This document shows positions 1 to 11,835 of a stretch of DNA of 60,000 nucleotides, piece by piece. Each line of letters begins with the position of its first letter. Position 1 is the stretch's first letter. The DNA comes from Owenia fusiformis (taxonomy: Eukaryota > Annelida > Polychaeta > Sabellida > Oweniidae). Under the pieces are notes generated by a model. It was not told the DNA's origin. It saw only the letters and a list, made by a program, of their open reading frames with translations, and did not search any database. The DNA is taken from positions 16,497,375-16,557,374 of the forward strand of contig CAIIXF020000005.1 in the NCBI GenBank assembly GCA_903813345.2. The letters run 5' to 3'. The position numbers and the translations under genes were made by a program.

Positions 1-435
1 GATCCTTTCTTCAATATGCATGACCAACTATCTTATTCATAGCATTTTGGAAAATTCTAAAATACTGAAATTATCAATTTGAAATTTTCCTCTTGAGCAG
101 AGAAAATCATGCCCAAAAGGTACCAGCAAAAAATTTGGAATCAAGTCCGCAACTTGTATTCGACGGACGAACAAAATAATAGACAGACATGAATATACAG
201 CTTCTTAATCCTACTGAACTTTGTTTGGGAGAACAATATGCTAGAAGTTTTTAGTAATTAATACAATCAACATGCATTATTATAACTTCAACAATGTGTT
301 AATGTTAGAAGACACGTTATCCTTTGTAGGAGTGCATCCAATGACCATGCAGGGACAGGAGGGGGGGGGGGTTATTCAAATGGAACTGCACTATGGAATA
401 GTTAGTCTTGCATCAAGTCTCTAGTCCTACATCTA
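1..435. other. Non-coding stretch with a G run
   Basis: No coding or repeat structure seen except a run of about eleven G at 361-371. A degraded first unit of the following minisatellite can be made out from about 436. Confidence 0.5.
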
Positions 436-1118
436 TGTTCAAAATGCTGCTAATATGATTCAACTGAGGAGGAACAATGTTTCAAATGTTGCATTTTCGA
501 GGCATTATTTCAAATGTTGCATTTTTGACTGAGGAGATGTTTCAAATGTTGCATTTTAGAGACACAATTTCAAATGTTGCATTTTTAAATGAGGAGATGT
601 TTCAAATGTTGCACTTTAAAGCCATCATTTCAAATGTCGCATTTTCGACTGAGGAGATGTTTCAAATGTTGCATTTTAGAGGCATCATTTCAAATGTTGC
701 ATTTTTGACTGAGGAGATGTTTTGAATGTTTCAATTTAGAGACAATATTTCAAATGTTGCATTTTCGACAGAGAAGAACATTTCAAATGTTACATTTTGG
801 AGGCATTACTTCAAATGTTGCATTTTCGACCAAGGAGATGTTTCAAATGTTGCATTATAGAGACATCATTTCAAATGTTGCATTTTCGACTGAGGAGATG
901 TTTCGAATGTTGCATTTTAGAGGCATCATTTTAAATGCTGCATTTTTGAGTGAGGAGAACATTTCAAATGATGCATTTTAGAGATATCATTTCAAATGTT
1001 GCATTTTTGAGTAAGGAGATGTTTCAAATGTTGCAATTTAGAGGCATCATTGTAAATTTTTACATTTTTCGACTGAGGAAAAACTATGTTTCAAATGTTG
1101 CATTTTTTCAACTAAGGG
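436..1118 (+). repeat. 60-bp minisatellite, about 11 units
   Basis: Units of 60 bp run head to tail, each made of two halves that start TTCAAATGTTGCATTTT and are separated by GAGGCATCAT-like and GACTGAGGAGATG-like spacers. Lines 481-720 keep exact 60-bp register; a 1-bp insertion near 780 shifts the later units. Because 60 is divisible by three, the array reads as a 20-residue peptide repeat (core FQMLHFRGIISNVAFLTEE) in one frame until 725, then in another frame. The frame change and lack of splice or start context argue for a non-coding minisatellite rather than a repeat protein. It ends in a run of nine G at 1116-1124. Confidence 0.9.
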
Positions 1119-2125
1119 GGGGGGTAAAGCAGAGGTTTATGCAATATTACAGCATACTCAACATTTCTCCCTTTAAAAGCTATCTAACAAAATAGTTAAT
1201 TAACCCACAAAATATGCTACTTCATTCTTGATGCTTTGAAGCCCGTCCCTTGACACAATGATGGCATATGTCACGTAACTATTATGTTACCATGGATATT
1301 CTACAACTAAAACCTCAGCTATGAGTCACATAATGAACTAATAGCTTAGGATATTGTCATTGCAGAAAACTTTAGATTTAGATATTTTCATTGGTGATTG
1401 ACTTCTGAGCAATTAAGGATCATAATATTATCATGACTGAATGCAATTTGTCACTGGCAATATATGGACTCCTGAATATACTTCTGTTAAACAATACCTC
1501 ACAAAAGTCCATCATATTAGAAATATTGTACAAGGGGGTGATTGTTGTTAATATGTTATTCTCTGATAGTATTGTTATGATGTCTCCTTCATTCATGCAG
1601 ATATAATTTAATAATTAGCTTAGTTTGTGGATGCCAAGATAGCTTGCTTCATTTTTGAAATATAGCTATCTATAGACTTCATGATAGCTGTGTTTAATAG
1701 ATGGGTTTAATTATGAGGTCTCTGGGATCAAACGAACCAAGCTAAATGTAGGATTAAATATTATAAATGATTATTATTCTTGTTATATTATACATTTCAT
1801 TGTATTTAATTCACTAACTAAAATGCATAGTATTATATACAATGTTCCTTAAAAAGTGTGTAATTTTAGTACTTATGTTAACATAACTATCTCATACGTT
1901 CCACCAAATATTATTTTAAATGACTTAAGTATTCTTAAGTAAATGTATAAAATGCTTTGTTTCATCCATACATAAGATGCAAGACATAAACATATAAAAA
2001 ATAAGTGCAGATAAGGTGCCTTTACTAACTAAAACATAAAATAAACAAAACAACATTAAATCATTCCAAAAAATAAATTGGCATTCCAAACGTCACACAG
2101 GGTCGCTGTTGGGCCCCCTGTTTAC
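1119..2125. other. AT-rich stretch, nothing recognised
   Basis: No convincing exon, inverted repeat or tandem repeat was seen. It lies downstream of the last candidate exon of the minus-strand gene. Confidence 0.4.
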
Positions 2126-2188
2126 CTTTCTTATGGGGTTGGTTCCAATAATCATCACGACCTGAATTTGGTTGGTCGGTATCTCCTC
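2126..2188 (-). CDS. Candidate internal exon (63 nt), minus-strand gene
   Basis: On the minus strand a good 3' splice site (GAATGTTTTTCAG) precedes 63 nt that end in AAAG followed by the donor GTAAAC. The segment is clearly richer in GC than its surroundings. Two frames are open: phase 0 reads EEIPTNQIQVVMIIGTNPIR then K, and phase 1 reads GDTDQPNSGRDDYWNQPHKK. Phase 1 matches the phase left by the signal-peptide exon at 15759 and is kept by the 15-nt microexon at 7463, so I favour the hydrophilic reading. The microexon in that phase gives WNQH, echoing WNQPH here. No protein family recognised. Splice signals are strong; frame and gene membership are inference. Confidence 0.5.
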
Positions 2189-2774
2189 CTGAAAAACATT
2201 CATGCATAGCGTGTAATAAGACAGCACACCAATATACAATATAAAATATAAATCTAATAAATACAATAGCAACATCTATAGAACGCTATACAATTCTACA
2301 AATGTTGACCATAAAAGGAAGGGAGAAAGTGATAGGGAAAGTGAATGGAAAACCCGACGTACATGTGATATAATGTGGAAAAATATAGCATGAGTCCTGC
2401 ATACAAGCCTAAAAAAGTAATCAGATAAGAAATTATAAGGCTGCTCAATTTTTGGGCTTATATGCAGGATTAATGAGGGAAAAACAGTAATATGGGTAAT
2501 GATCGCTATCAAAAATAAATATCATAATAAAATTTAAGTGGTTGTGCATTTATGAAAATCTGAATAATATTAAAAAAATATGCAACACAATTCCAAAGTT
2601 ATTTAGTTGTTTGCATGCATTTCATTCTTACCACATTACTATATTACAATCAATAAATTAAATTCAAAACTACAAAATATGAAATGAAATGCAACACTTA
2701 AGACAAGACAAGAGTTTTAAATAAGACCCCATGTCCCCATCAAAAAGTGAGTGATGAGGTATTATGCAAGACTA
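2189..2774. other. Intron-like AT-rich stretch
   Basis: Would be intron of the minus-strand gene. Short runs rich in A and T; no element found before the target duplication GACTA at 2770-2774. Confidence 0.35.
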
Positions 2775-2969
2775 CAGGCCTGTAACCAGGGGGTTAGGGG
2801 TGATCAGACAAACCCCCCTCCCCCTGGCCAAAATTTCTTTCAAAATTATGCAGTTTTTCACCATTCTGATCATTTTTTATGTGATTTTTGGCCAAATTTG
2901 CCAAAGTGAAATCCTCTAGATTTTTTTTGAAAAGTGAACCCCCTTTGGAAAATTCTGGCTACGGGCCTG
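2775..2969 (-). mobile_element. CAGGCC-family MITE, near full length
   Basis: A 195-bp element with inverted ends CAGGCCTGTAACCAG and CTGGCTACGGGCCTG, directly flanked by the 5-bp duplication GACTA (2770-2774 and 2970-2974). The interior carries the family blocks: GTGAACCCCC-like, a TTTGGCC block and ATGCAGTTTTTCACCATTCTGA. It holds no open frame, so it must depend on a transposase supplied elsewhere. Orientation is set relative to the 43-kb copy. Confidence 0.85.
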
Positions 2970-4860
2970 GACTATAATAATATAATAACATATACAGGGT
3001 GGGCAAACATAATGATGAAATGCAGATCATTCTTGAAAATGTAGACATATAAACTACAAAGGTACTCTGATACACTACAAAAGTACTACAACATAAATAT
3101 ATAAAATGCATACTACTATATTGCAGAGAGATGTAACACTACAGTACATGTAAAATGCAACCTATTAGATAAAACAGAATAAGACAGATTCAGACGGAAA
3201 ATCAGACAGAAGCATTCCTGACAAACATATACGACGTACACACACAAAATGAAGAATTTACAAATACGGAACATTAATATACATAGAAATCATATTGTAA
3301 AGTGATGCAATATTGTAAGTAGATTCCATTCTGGTTGAAAGTCTAATTTTACACTCCATCCAGAAACATTTGGTTGCTTGTGTAAGAAGTGCAAGGTCTT
3401 GTCAGTTTTTTCTATTTGTAGATGGTGAATTACTATGCAATTTACTGCATTGTGTGCATACATCTGTAAAATCCCCATTTCAATTTTGTGTATATTAGGA
3501 TGTGCCATTTTTATATTGTAGATTGTAGATGGTATGAAATTTCCCATATCGTGCATTTACAATCTATAAATCTTTTTTTATGTAAAAAGTACATTAGGAC
3601 TTGACAGTTTTTCTATTTTTATCCTTCCAGTTAATGTTACTTTTTCTGTACATGTATAATGGTTAGTTACGTTATTTTATCTCTAGATACACTTGTTTGT
3701 CTTTAACTGTTTTTTGTTATGTATAAGATGCAAGATGAAACATGGCACATGTCTCTCATGTTTTAAATCCTGAGGATATGGTATATGTATGTTGTAGAAT
3801 AAAAGGATAATGGTAAGTGCAGAGAAATAATCATAAATTAAGAGAGAGTCGAGGAACTTAAATTCCCAATTCCACCACTGATGATCGTATAATAATATCC
3901 TGAACTATTGCAAGCTGCAAAAAGACTAATCTAATAGGCAGAAAATCTATAAAAGTTCATGAGATAACCCCAAACCATCTCACAAAGGACACTACATACG
4001 TCCTAGTAGATATATCTTACAAATACCTTTTACGGCTGAATCGATTGCTTGATACGACTATGTGTAGCATGTGTAACACTGTGAAAGGGAATCCCAGAAT
4101 TCAATGGCGTGAGCTAATTCCTAAGGGCTATTCGCTAATCTAGGGGTCCAATCAACAACCATTTGTATACAACGCTCTGGGTTTTAAACCAATGAAATCG
4201 ACTAATTGATGCATGTTTTCAAATGGAGAAATCAATATTCTTCAATCTTTCACATGTCAGACGCAAATTGGTTTATGATCATGGATTCCATTAGACTGTA
4301 TTTTTACAATATCTGCGTTTCATTAAATAAATTTTCTTTCATTATAGACTTTATCTTTTTGCAAAGAATACTCTTCAACTATATTTCTTGTTTTCATATA
4401 ACATAAAATTATATTGTGAAAGGCAACTTGGCAAAGGACCATATGCACTCTCCATTGGGATCTCCCCATGAGAAAAAAATAATTCATCTGATTTTTCAAA
4501 ATGAGTATTCTGCTTTAATTATTACATTTATATGCACACTAGTATCTTGTTGACCTATATTGAGCACTGTATTGATGTTTAGGCCACTTATTAGGGTCAT
4601 AATTCAATCATGAAGTGTAGAGGCATAGATTCCAAACCAGGAAGTATTTTTGTGTCTGTCAAAATCCATTTGCATCCTACGCATCCATACATCTTATCCA
4701 AATATGTTAATACATAATGAAATATAATAGTATATTCTTTGGTTTTACAAAGTTGTATGATTTTTGATTCGTGTAAAAGTTGTTTTTGGAGCATTTTTCT
4801 ATAGCCATTTTGTAGGGAAAAAAATGATGAAAAAATGTACAATCTTTAAATTTTAAGTTT

Positions 4861-4957
4861 GACCTGAATCGATTGCAAATTTCATATTTGCACATTTGAT
4901 GAGATAAACCATTTGTGTCATATTGTGAAATTATTAAGTTTGCAATCGATTCAGGTC
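4861..4957. repeat. 19-bp perfect inverted repeat
   Basis: GACCTGAATCGATTGCAAA at 4861-4879 is exactly reverse-complemented at 4939-4957, about 59 bp apart. Thirteen of these bases (CTGAATCGATTGC) recur at 4036-4048. Could be the ends of a small MITE or a paired binding site; no target duplication was identified. Confidence 0.6.
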
Positions 4958-6319
4958 ATAGTGTATTTTTGGTATTTTTGTGATAATCAATGGAAACCAA
5001 TGGCCTCTATTGGGATCTGCTGATATCCTCATGTTAAGTCAATGATGCACAGCCCCATGTAAGTCAATACAACCTTAATGAACTAAATGGCCCCTATCTC
5101 AGCCTATGTGTGCCCTAGCATTTTAATATTTTCCAAAGAGTTATATGACATTGTATTCTTCATGTTACACCTAAGAATTATTCATTTTGACCATAGGGGT
5201 ATTTGCCAACAAACGCACCTCTTCCTTTGATGTAAACATGAAATGTTAATTTACTTAAAGGACAAAATTGGATATTAGGAGCAAATAGTCAAAATAGAGA
5301 GTTACATAATTGTTTATATCTAATGTATCAATATATCTATCAATTTGGCACAAATTCAAAAAGCAATGACATATTGTTGATTTAACAGTACATAGACTTC
5401 ATAATAATTTTGATTAAAATAGCAAAATAATAAAAGCGGTGATGTATTCTTGCTTTTTGAGAGGGAGGTAAAAGTCTATCAATGTTATGTTTTATCAGCA
5501 TTTATCAACTTTTGAAGAAAATGACCTTTAATTTGGAAAATGGCATTATTTATTTTTTGGGATATTCTGAAGCGATCCCTCTATTGCAGATGTTTGAGAA
5601 TGGTAACTTGGCATAATCATGTTTAGCAGTTGATCTTGCACTTGGCTTTAATGAAAGGTGATGTTCTAATCTCAAGTATTCTCAAATTCTACCTGCAGGC
5701 AGATTCAAGTAAAAAATAATGGCCAGTAACTATGTATATATTGAACCAAGATTTTTACATGGAATATGGATATGTAGTCTTTATAATAAAGATATGGAGC
5801 ACATAAGAGTCAGGAAAACAATTCTAAACTGAAAATTATAACACTTTCCAATCTCTGTTATATGTATACCTGTATATATCAAAAACAACATTTCCTAAGA
5901 GATAGTAAGAGAACTTAAAAACAGAGTGAATTCTCATTTCTCTCAGGAGTGAATTCTCAATTATTATCATCTGTGTTCCAGTTTTTTCAAGGTCTGGTAT
6001 GCTTCTAGGCAATGCTATCTCATTGATAGTCTATTTAAAAACCATATTCAATGTGAAGGCCATTCTGAAACTATGTTTTACTATTTTCAATGTGCTTATG
6101 TGTGAATGTTTTAGATGTCCCGTTTATCTATTTTCTCACTTCATGTATTGAATGTGTAGCGGGTTCATTAATGTTATTACCAAATAAAAAAGTTTTTTTA
6201 AATAATTATTTTCATCACTAATGGGTATATAATCTCAAATGCATATTGTTTAATGACTATCAAGAGTTGACATGAATGTCAAAACCTGGAAAAATACGTA
6301 AAATACCAATCTTATTCTT

Positions 6320-6688
6320 ATGGCATCTCTCTGTTATATCAAAGATGCCCAGAAGGAAAGAGATGGAGAAGACATGGCTTACAACAATGGTAAATTACAC
6401 TTATTTTATCTGGACATATGCATAATAAATGAATATCAAGGGATTTATGGAGCAAAAGTAATCATATTCTTTCAAGAAGGAAGCAATATCCTGATAACAT
6501 CAATGGAGGTTTCTGTTGAGATACTAGGAAGTAATTTTGGTAATGGATTTTACAGATTATTTGTCAATTATCACCCATCCGCCAAAATTGCTTCCTTGTT
6601 TCTTTATAGCAACCTTCATATACTTCATTTAGACTTTAATGCTTTCTCAACATATCATTCTAGCAAATTTCTGACTGTCTTAAACTAA
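6320..6688 (+). CDS. Unrecognised open frame, 122 residues
   Basis: The longest open frame in the window. The first part (MASLCYIKDAQKERDGEDMA) is hydrophilic; the rest is rich in I, F, L and Y. No motif, signal peptide or family resemblance was recognised and no strong splice signals frame it. In 60 kb of AT-rich DNA one frame of this length is expected by chance, so a real gene is unlikely. Confidence 0.1.
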   Translation: MASLCYIKDAQKERDGEDMAYNNGKLHLFYLDICIINEYQGIYGAKVIIFFQEGSNILITSMEVSVEILGSNFGNGFYRLFVNYHPSAKIASLFLYSNLHILHLDFNAFSTYHSSKFLTVLN

Positions 6689-7462
6689 ATATAGCCTCCA
6701 AAATTTGAAATTTTAATTTTAGATGTTTTACAATGTATGTAATATTTGTAATAAACTACAGTATTGACAAAGTCGCAGCAGTAAATTTTGCTACTGTTCA
6801 ATCGCCTAGCGGATGTAGTGATGACTATCGTGACTAAGATGGAAGAATGTGTTTTACAATGTAGCTTCTACGGAATAGTAACTTTTATCTTTGTGTATAT
6901 ACTCTACACTGCAACCATATCTTACTAGTCTATTTCTGGAAACATAGTGCTGTTAACTGTGCTAGAACACAAAAAGTACAAAACTGAAAAATAACAAGCA
7001 TTCTAAATGTCTATACCAGCGGATGTACCAGCCTGAGTACCCGAGACCGCATGACTTAATTATGCATATCATCACACAATATGAGTTGATTTAAAAATGT
7101 CATGTGATCTAATTTGCATAATCAGTATCATATGAATTCATTGTCAATAGATCAGTAAAAATGTTAGAATCGCAATATAATTTGAGCGTTAAAATTATAT
7201 GCCTCCTAAACATATCTCTACCTATGATGCCATTTAAAAAAATTCCCTTGTAATTTAGCAATCTAAAGCTTTATTTCTACTATGCATTTTGAATCCCACT
7301 AAATCACTATAATCACATTATTCTTATTTGACAATGATTTCTGTATATCATTTTCTTAAAACTGCTCAAAAAGTAAGAATTTAATGAGCAAACTTAAGAA
7401 ATTGACAGGTCCCAAACTCAACATGACACTCCACAATTCACATCTAAATACATGTTACTTAC

Positions 7463-7477
7463 GATGCTGGTTCCATC
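7463..7477 (-). CDS. Candidate 15-nt microexon, minus-strand gene
   Basis: On the minus strand TTCTATCTTTCAG, a good 3' splice site, is followed by exactly 15 nt (GATGGAACCAGCATC) and then the near-ideal donor GTAAGTAAC. Fifteen nucleotides keep the frame. In phase 1, the phase left by the 15759 exon, it encodes W-N-Q-H with split codons at both ends; in phase 0 it would read DGTSI. If joined to the 2126-2188 exon in phase 1 the junction makes the tripeptide R-G-D. Microexons this short are known in animal genes, often alternatively used. Paired strong sites this close are uncommon by chance but not impossible. Confidence 0.45.
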
Positions 7478-9141
7478 CTGAAAGATAGAATTAAACAAAA
7501 CTGATTAATAACAACTAAAGCCTTATTATAATGGAATAATAACAATGAGGCATCTAAGAACAACATATCCGCAAATGTATCATTAAGAGACAAATTTGAA
7601 AGGGGGACTGGGCATCATGGAGTACCCCCCCCCCCCCCACTCTCTCCTAAATTATATGTTCCCAAAAACTATATGTACCATATGTAACAGACTGATAGTG
7701 AGAACCTCTGGAACTTTGTTTCTGCTTTTTGTGAGACAAATGATACATAAACATGCGGTCAGTTAATCTTGAATGCCCCTTGAACTTGAAGAAGGTATAA
7801 AGCTTAAATGTCAATCAACTCAATAAAACAACAATCTAAAAATAACAATCAATTCATGTATATGTAAAGCAATGTGATCTAAACATAAGCCAATGGTGGT
7901 TACTATTTCAATAAAGCAAATGATGACAAAATATCAGATCTTTGGTGAACTCAACATTTATCCCGAGTTTGAAGATCTGAATTTTTCTACATGTATCATC
8001 AGTTGAATATAGTTAATTTAAAAACAAAATTGGGTTAAAATCAAAGATAAAATAGATATGAAAATATATCATACAATACACATTCTACATTGGTTATATC
8101 TTTAGACTAAAAGAGGTGATATCTGATTTTTTCAAACATGTACATAGTTCATGAGATTGAATACATACATGCTCCTGATATATTCTGAATGTGAACTACT
8201 CTTAGTGAATACAATAAATTGAAGACAACAAAATCTAGATGTAGATTTTGCCCATCTTTCAAAAGATAAGGTCAATCTATAAGTGATCCATATTTTTAAA
8301 AAAACGTCAAGGTTTTGAAAACCCAGGTATAAAGAGTTCCTTCTTAGGATACTGTTGACAGGTACAAAATAAAAAGTTAACACCTTTTTTGTCAATTCAT
8401 TAAATTTTTGTGTAATTTAAGCCATTTCAATTTTGTATTGCTGTCGGCATATATTGCGTTTTTTCTTACAACAGTACATACGCAAGTTTGGCAATATACA
8501 ATGTCACTTCTATTGCATGTTCAACCATAATCGTGTTATTTCATGATTCGATGCAACTTTTCTGACACAAAAATTTCATATCGTTAATAAATTATATTTA
8601 TTTACGAGACATTAAACACCACATGCATTCAAAAATATGAGATGAAATGTTTTTTGCTGGATAAATGTGTGTGGCATGATAGAATTCAAGTGATGTTTAT
8701 TTCCATCAAAGAGCAATTTAAAATCATCACTATATAACATAATAAAAAATAAAAACCAAACATAATTTCAAGTGCAGTATATAAATGAAATAAATTGAAA
8801 TAAGTATAAGACATACAGATGTTTTCAAACTGAACATTGTGGTCGTGGACAAAACATTTTAAATGAGGGGGAAATGTAAAATCAATAACTGACCTAATAT
8901 CTGTTTCATTTATATTTTACCAAATGCATCAATATGATTTATTAATACTATAAATCTAATCTTACAATTGAACATACTGGACGTATCTTATTATCTTAAT
9001 TCTGAATTGGCTATCAATTGATGAAAGAGCAGAAAATAGGTTTGAATAAAGAGATAAAATATTCAGTTTTGGCACTTTTGTGAGTTTGTAATATATGCAA
9101 AGGCACAAAGATGAACCATGTACTAGGACTTAACTTCACTG
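7478..9141. other. Intron-like stretch with a C run
   Basis: Contains a run of 14 C at 7625-7638. No exon, transposon end or tandem repeat seen otherwise. Confidence 0.35.
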
Positions 9142-9203
9142 CAGGTTCATAGCCGGCTTTTGCTAAGGGGGGGGGGGTTCCCCCCTCTCTGGCTACAGGC
9201 CTG
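9142..9203 (+). mobile_element. CAGGCC-family MITE, 62-bp deletion copy
   Basis: Left end CAGGTTCATAGCCGGCTTTT and right end GGCTACAGGCCTG are joined almost directly through a run of eleven G (9167-9177) followed by TTCCCCCC, so the whole interior is gone. ACTG at 9138-9141 is repeated at 9204-9207, which fits an eroded 5-bp duplication ACTGC. Confidence 0.75.
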
Positions 9204-11092
9204 ACTGCGACTGAACACTGAGCCCAAAACAATAACAGTCTTGTATAATCTTCTATGTATAACCTTGTAAAACTTACTCAGTCGTTGCTACAATGAGAAT
9301 TGCATAGTTTTATTGCTGGATACATAGACAATGAACCATGACATATCATTTGAAGACTGAATAATAAGCTAGAATGTCTGTATAATCAACATAAAGAAAC
9401 AAAGAAAACATTCCACCATTGTAATAAGCTTTCCCTATATACAAGTATTGAAACACAATGGAAACGAAACCATAAAGAATATTGTGCGTTAATGAATTCA
9501 TTAGATCCGATATGAATCATCACTAGAGACTCAAAAAGCAATAAAACTGCAATCAACTTCCTGAGCTCTTGGATCAATCAAGGGACATCAAGCATTCATA
9601 TGAAGCAAAAATGATATTTTATGATGATGGCTTTTTAGCATCATTATACATCAGACTCCCCTAATACCCATATATCTATCTACCCTTTGAATTTGTTCGA
9701 CTTTTCTTCTTAAAAGAAAGCTTCGTCTTCTGTATTTTAGACTCTGTAATTAGACTCTACATGCAGGGTAATATCTATCTAATGGTACCTTTTTCAAGAA
9801 TTAGAGTTCTCATCTCAAAAGAGCTTAACTTACATGTACTTCTATCCTATTGGCATTAGGGAAGTGTCTTATGATAATTAGCTTATAATAGCCCATATGG
9901 GGGAATGGGGTTCTTTCAATATGGTCAACACAGTCAACACATGGAGTGGAGCAAATGGACATTAACACCAATGTAAATGGACAGAACTATAAATATGAAC
10001 TTAGACAAGTGAAAACTGATATATAATTGAATTATCATTTAATACACCATCTCTAGGTGATTAAACACATCAAAGAGAAATCAGTTCTATTTATTTTTAT
10101 TTCAGATACTGCCACCCTCACTGTTTAGACAGTTGTGATAATTCAATAATAGTCCAGCTGGATTTTAAGATAATACCTTCAAATTATCCCTGATTTATTA
10201 GGTGCATGTAAAACCTAGCTGTATAGTGACCTATATGCCAGAGATGCTAACATGATTAAGAGAGAATAAAAGATGTATGCTATAAAGATGAAAATTATAA
10301 TGGAAAGTGAAAATGCCTTCAAACCTTAATTTCCTTTATTTTTTCTTTGTCATATACAGACTTGCGAACTTGGATGCCCATGCATGATCCCTTCAGAGAG
10401 ATAACTTAAAAGTCAACAATATTGATAATATAAACATATTTGGGGATATTGTATGACTAGGAACATGTTTCTACCCTATAAACCAACACAGTGTGGTTGA
10501 TTTTATCACATTCAGAGTTGAACATAACGAAATGAGACAAATCAAGCATATAGTTCAGAACACAAAAAGATAAATTTGTCTGCAAGAAAGTGGGAAACAC
10601 TCTTGACAGACAGTTGCATCCTTCATCCAAAGGACTGCATTTATTACTCAATTCAGCCCTTCGTGCGAGTTCTGGAAAAGTCTCTCTAATCAAAAGAACT
10701 GGTCATCCCTAATTGAGTTACCTGTGATTATTTAATCTTACTCTAGACGCATAGATAATCCCCTTTATTCCTGATCCACTCTCTTGTCATTGATCTACCT
10801 AATATTCTGTCATTTCCATACAATGTAGAATCTTCACTATATATCTACTTACTTCATTTCTTGAAATTACACTCTTCATCATATTTTCAAAAAGGGCATG
10901 ACATTTTCTATTCAGGGGATGGTAGGCAATCAAATAACCTTTGTAAGACTGATTAACTTTCTCCAACTCTTCATAATACAGATGAATGTCTGGATTGACC
11001 AAGAAACTTACAGTCAATTATCTGACTATGATGGTTCTCTATATATATAAGAAAACATATCAGTGTGGCTCGACAGTGTTCTATGACTGCTT
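9204..11092. other. Intron-like stretch
   Basis: No strong feature. A minus-strand open run near 10590-10690 starts after an acceptor-like TTTTGATTAG and reads RETFPELARRAELSNKC, but no donor closes it. Confidence 0.3.
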
Positions 11093-11835
11093 AATTGCCA
11101 AACTATACACAATTGGTCCTTTTCAGAGGGGAGCGTATTATTTGATGAGCTCAGCGTAAACAAAGTCAATATTATTTAAGGAATAAATAATGATAGGCCA
11201 TTCAATATGGTGAAATTCAGCACGAGTTGGACAGAATGTTGTACAAAGCACGAACCGAAGGTGAGTGCATTTGTACTAACATTCTGTCCAACGAGTGCTG
11301 AATTTCACCATATTGAATGGCCTATCATTATTTATTCCGATTCAAACATAAAAATTAGTAAAAGCCGTGTACGGGCATGAAGGAAGAATACGCATGCTGT
11401 CAAGATTCTGAAGTCGGCCGGAAAATTTTTAGAATTTGTTTGGGCTGTTCTATTTTACTCCCCGTTTTAGATTTTATACGGTGTATGCGACTGCAAACTT
11501 GAAGTCAGCCATAGTTAAATAGTTACAGTAGTTACGGAGGGAGTAAAAAAGAACAGCTATCCCCGGACAGAGCCCCAGATGTGCAGCTGAGATGTGACGT
11601 CACTCAAAACAATGCAAATTGCAGATTGAATAGAGCATGGTCGTGCATCTATGGAGAATTAGAGAACGTTCTATATTGGCTATGCTGCATTCTGATTGGT
11701 TGAGAAATTCGAATAGAGCACGGTCATGTTTGAATAGGATATAAAGACTGCTCTGTTGTGCCTTCTGACTGGTTGGATGCAAAACTGTATAACGATTGGT
11801 CCTATTCAGAGTGTAGTATTTTTTACATTGAGCTC
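11093..11835. repeat. Composite element bounded by ~58-bp direct repeats
   Basis: Imperfect direct copies of a block running from GCMAAACT through ATTGGTCC, TTCAGAG and GAGCTCAG lie at about 11093-11150 and 11777-11835. Between them are the long hairpin at 11180-11338, two copies of a GAATAGAGCA-GGTC motif (about 11630 and 11710), two TTCTGAYTGGTT motifs (CCAAT-box type), and a perfect CRE palindrome TGACGTCA at 11595-11602. No reading frame of note. It may be a short retroelement-like or composite unit with its own regulatory motifs; the class is not certain. Confidence 0.5.
11180..11338. repeat. Long near-perfect hairpin (foldback)
   Basis: The 44 bp starting GGAATAAATAATGATAGG at 11180 are exactly reverse-complemented at 11295-11338. 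After a 3-bp mismatch the pairing goes on through TTGGACAGAATGTT and more loosely to the centre, leaving a loop of only about 10-20 bp. No clear target duplication. As RNA from either strand it would form a duplex of about 70 bp. Confidence 0.85.

Larger units (their letters stand above)
2970..7462. other. Long intron-like stretch
   Basis: Mostly unstructured AT-rich sequence. It contains an inverted repeat at 4861-4957, a short direct repeat GTGAATTCTCA near 5928-5960, and an unrecognised 122-residue open frame at 6320-6688, all listed separately or judged minor. Confidence 0.35.

Noticed and set aside
477-1195. Repeat protein encoded by the 60-bp array
   Set aside because: The frame shifts by one base partway, there is no splice or start context, and composition follows the DNA repeat.
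9278-9287. A 10-nt minus-strand microexon between ATTGTAG and GTAAGTTT
   Set aside because: Too short to judge; not divisible by three and the acceptor is weak.
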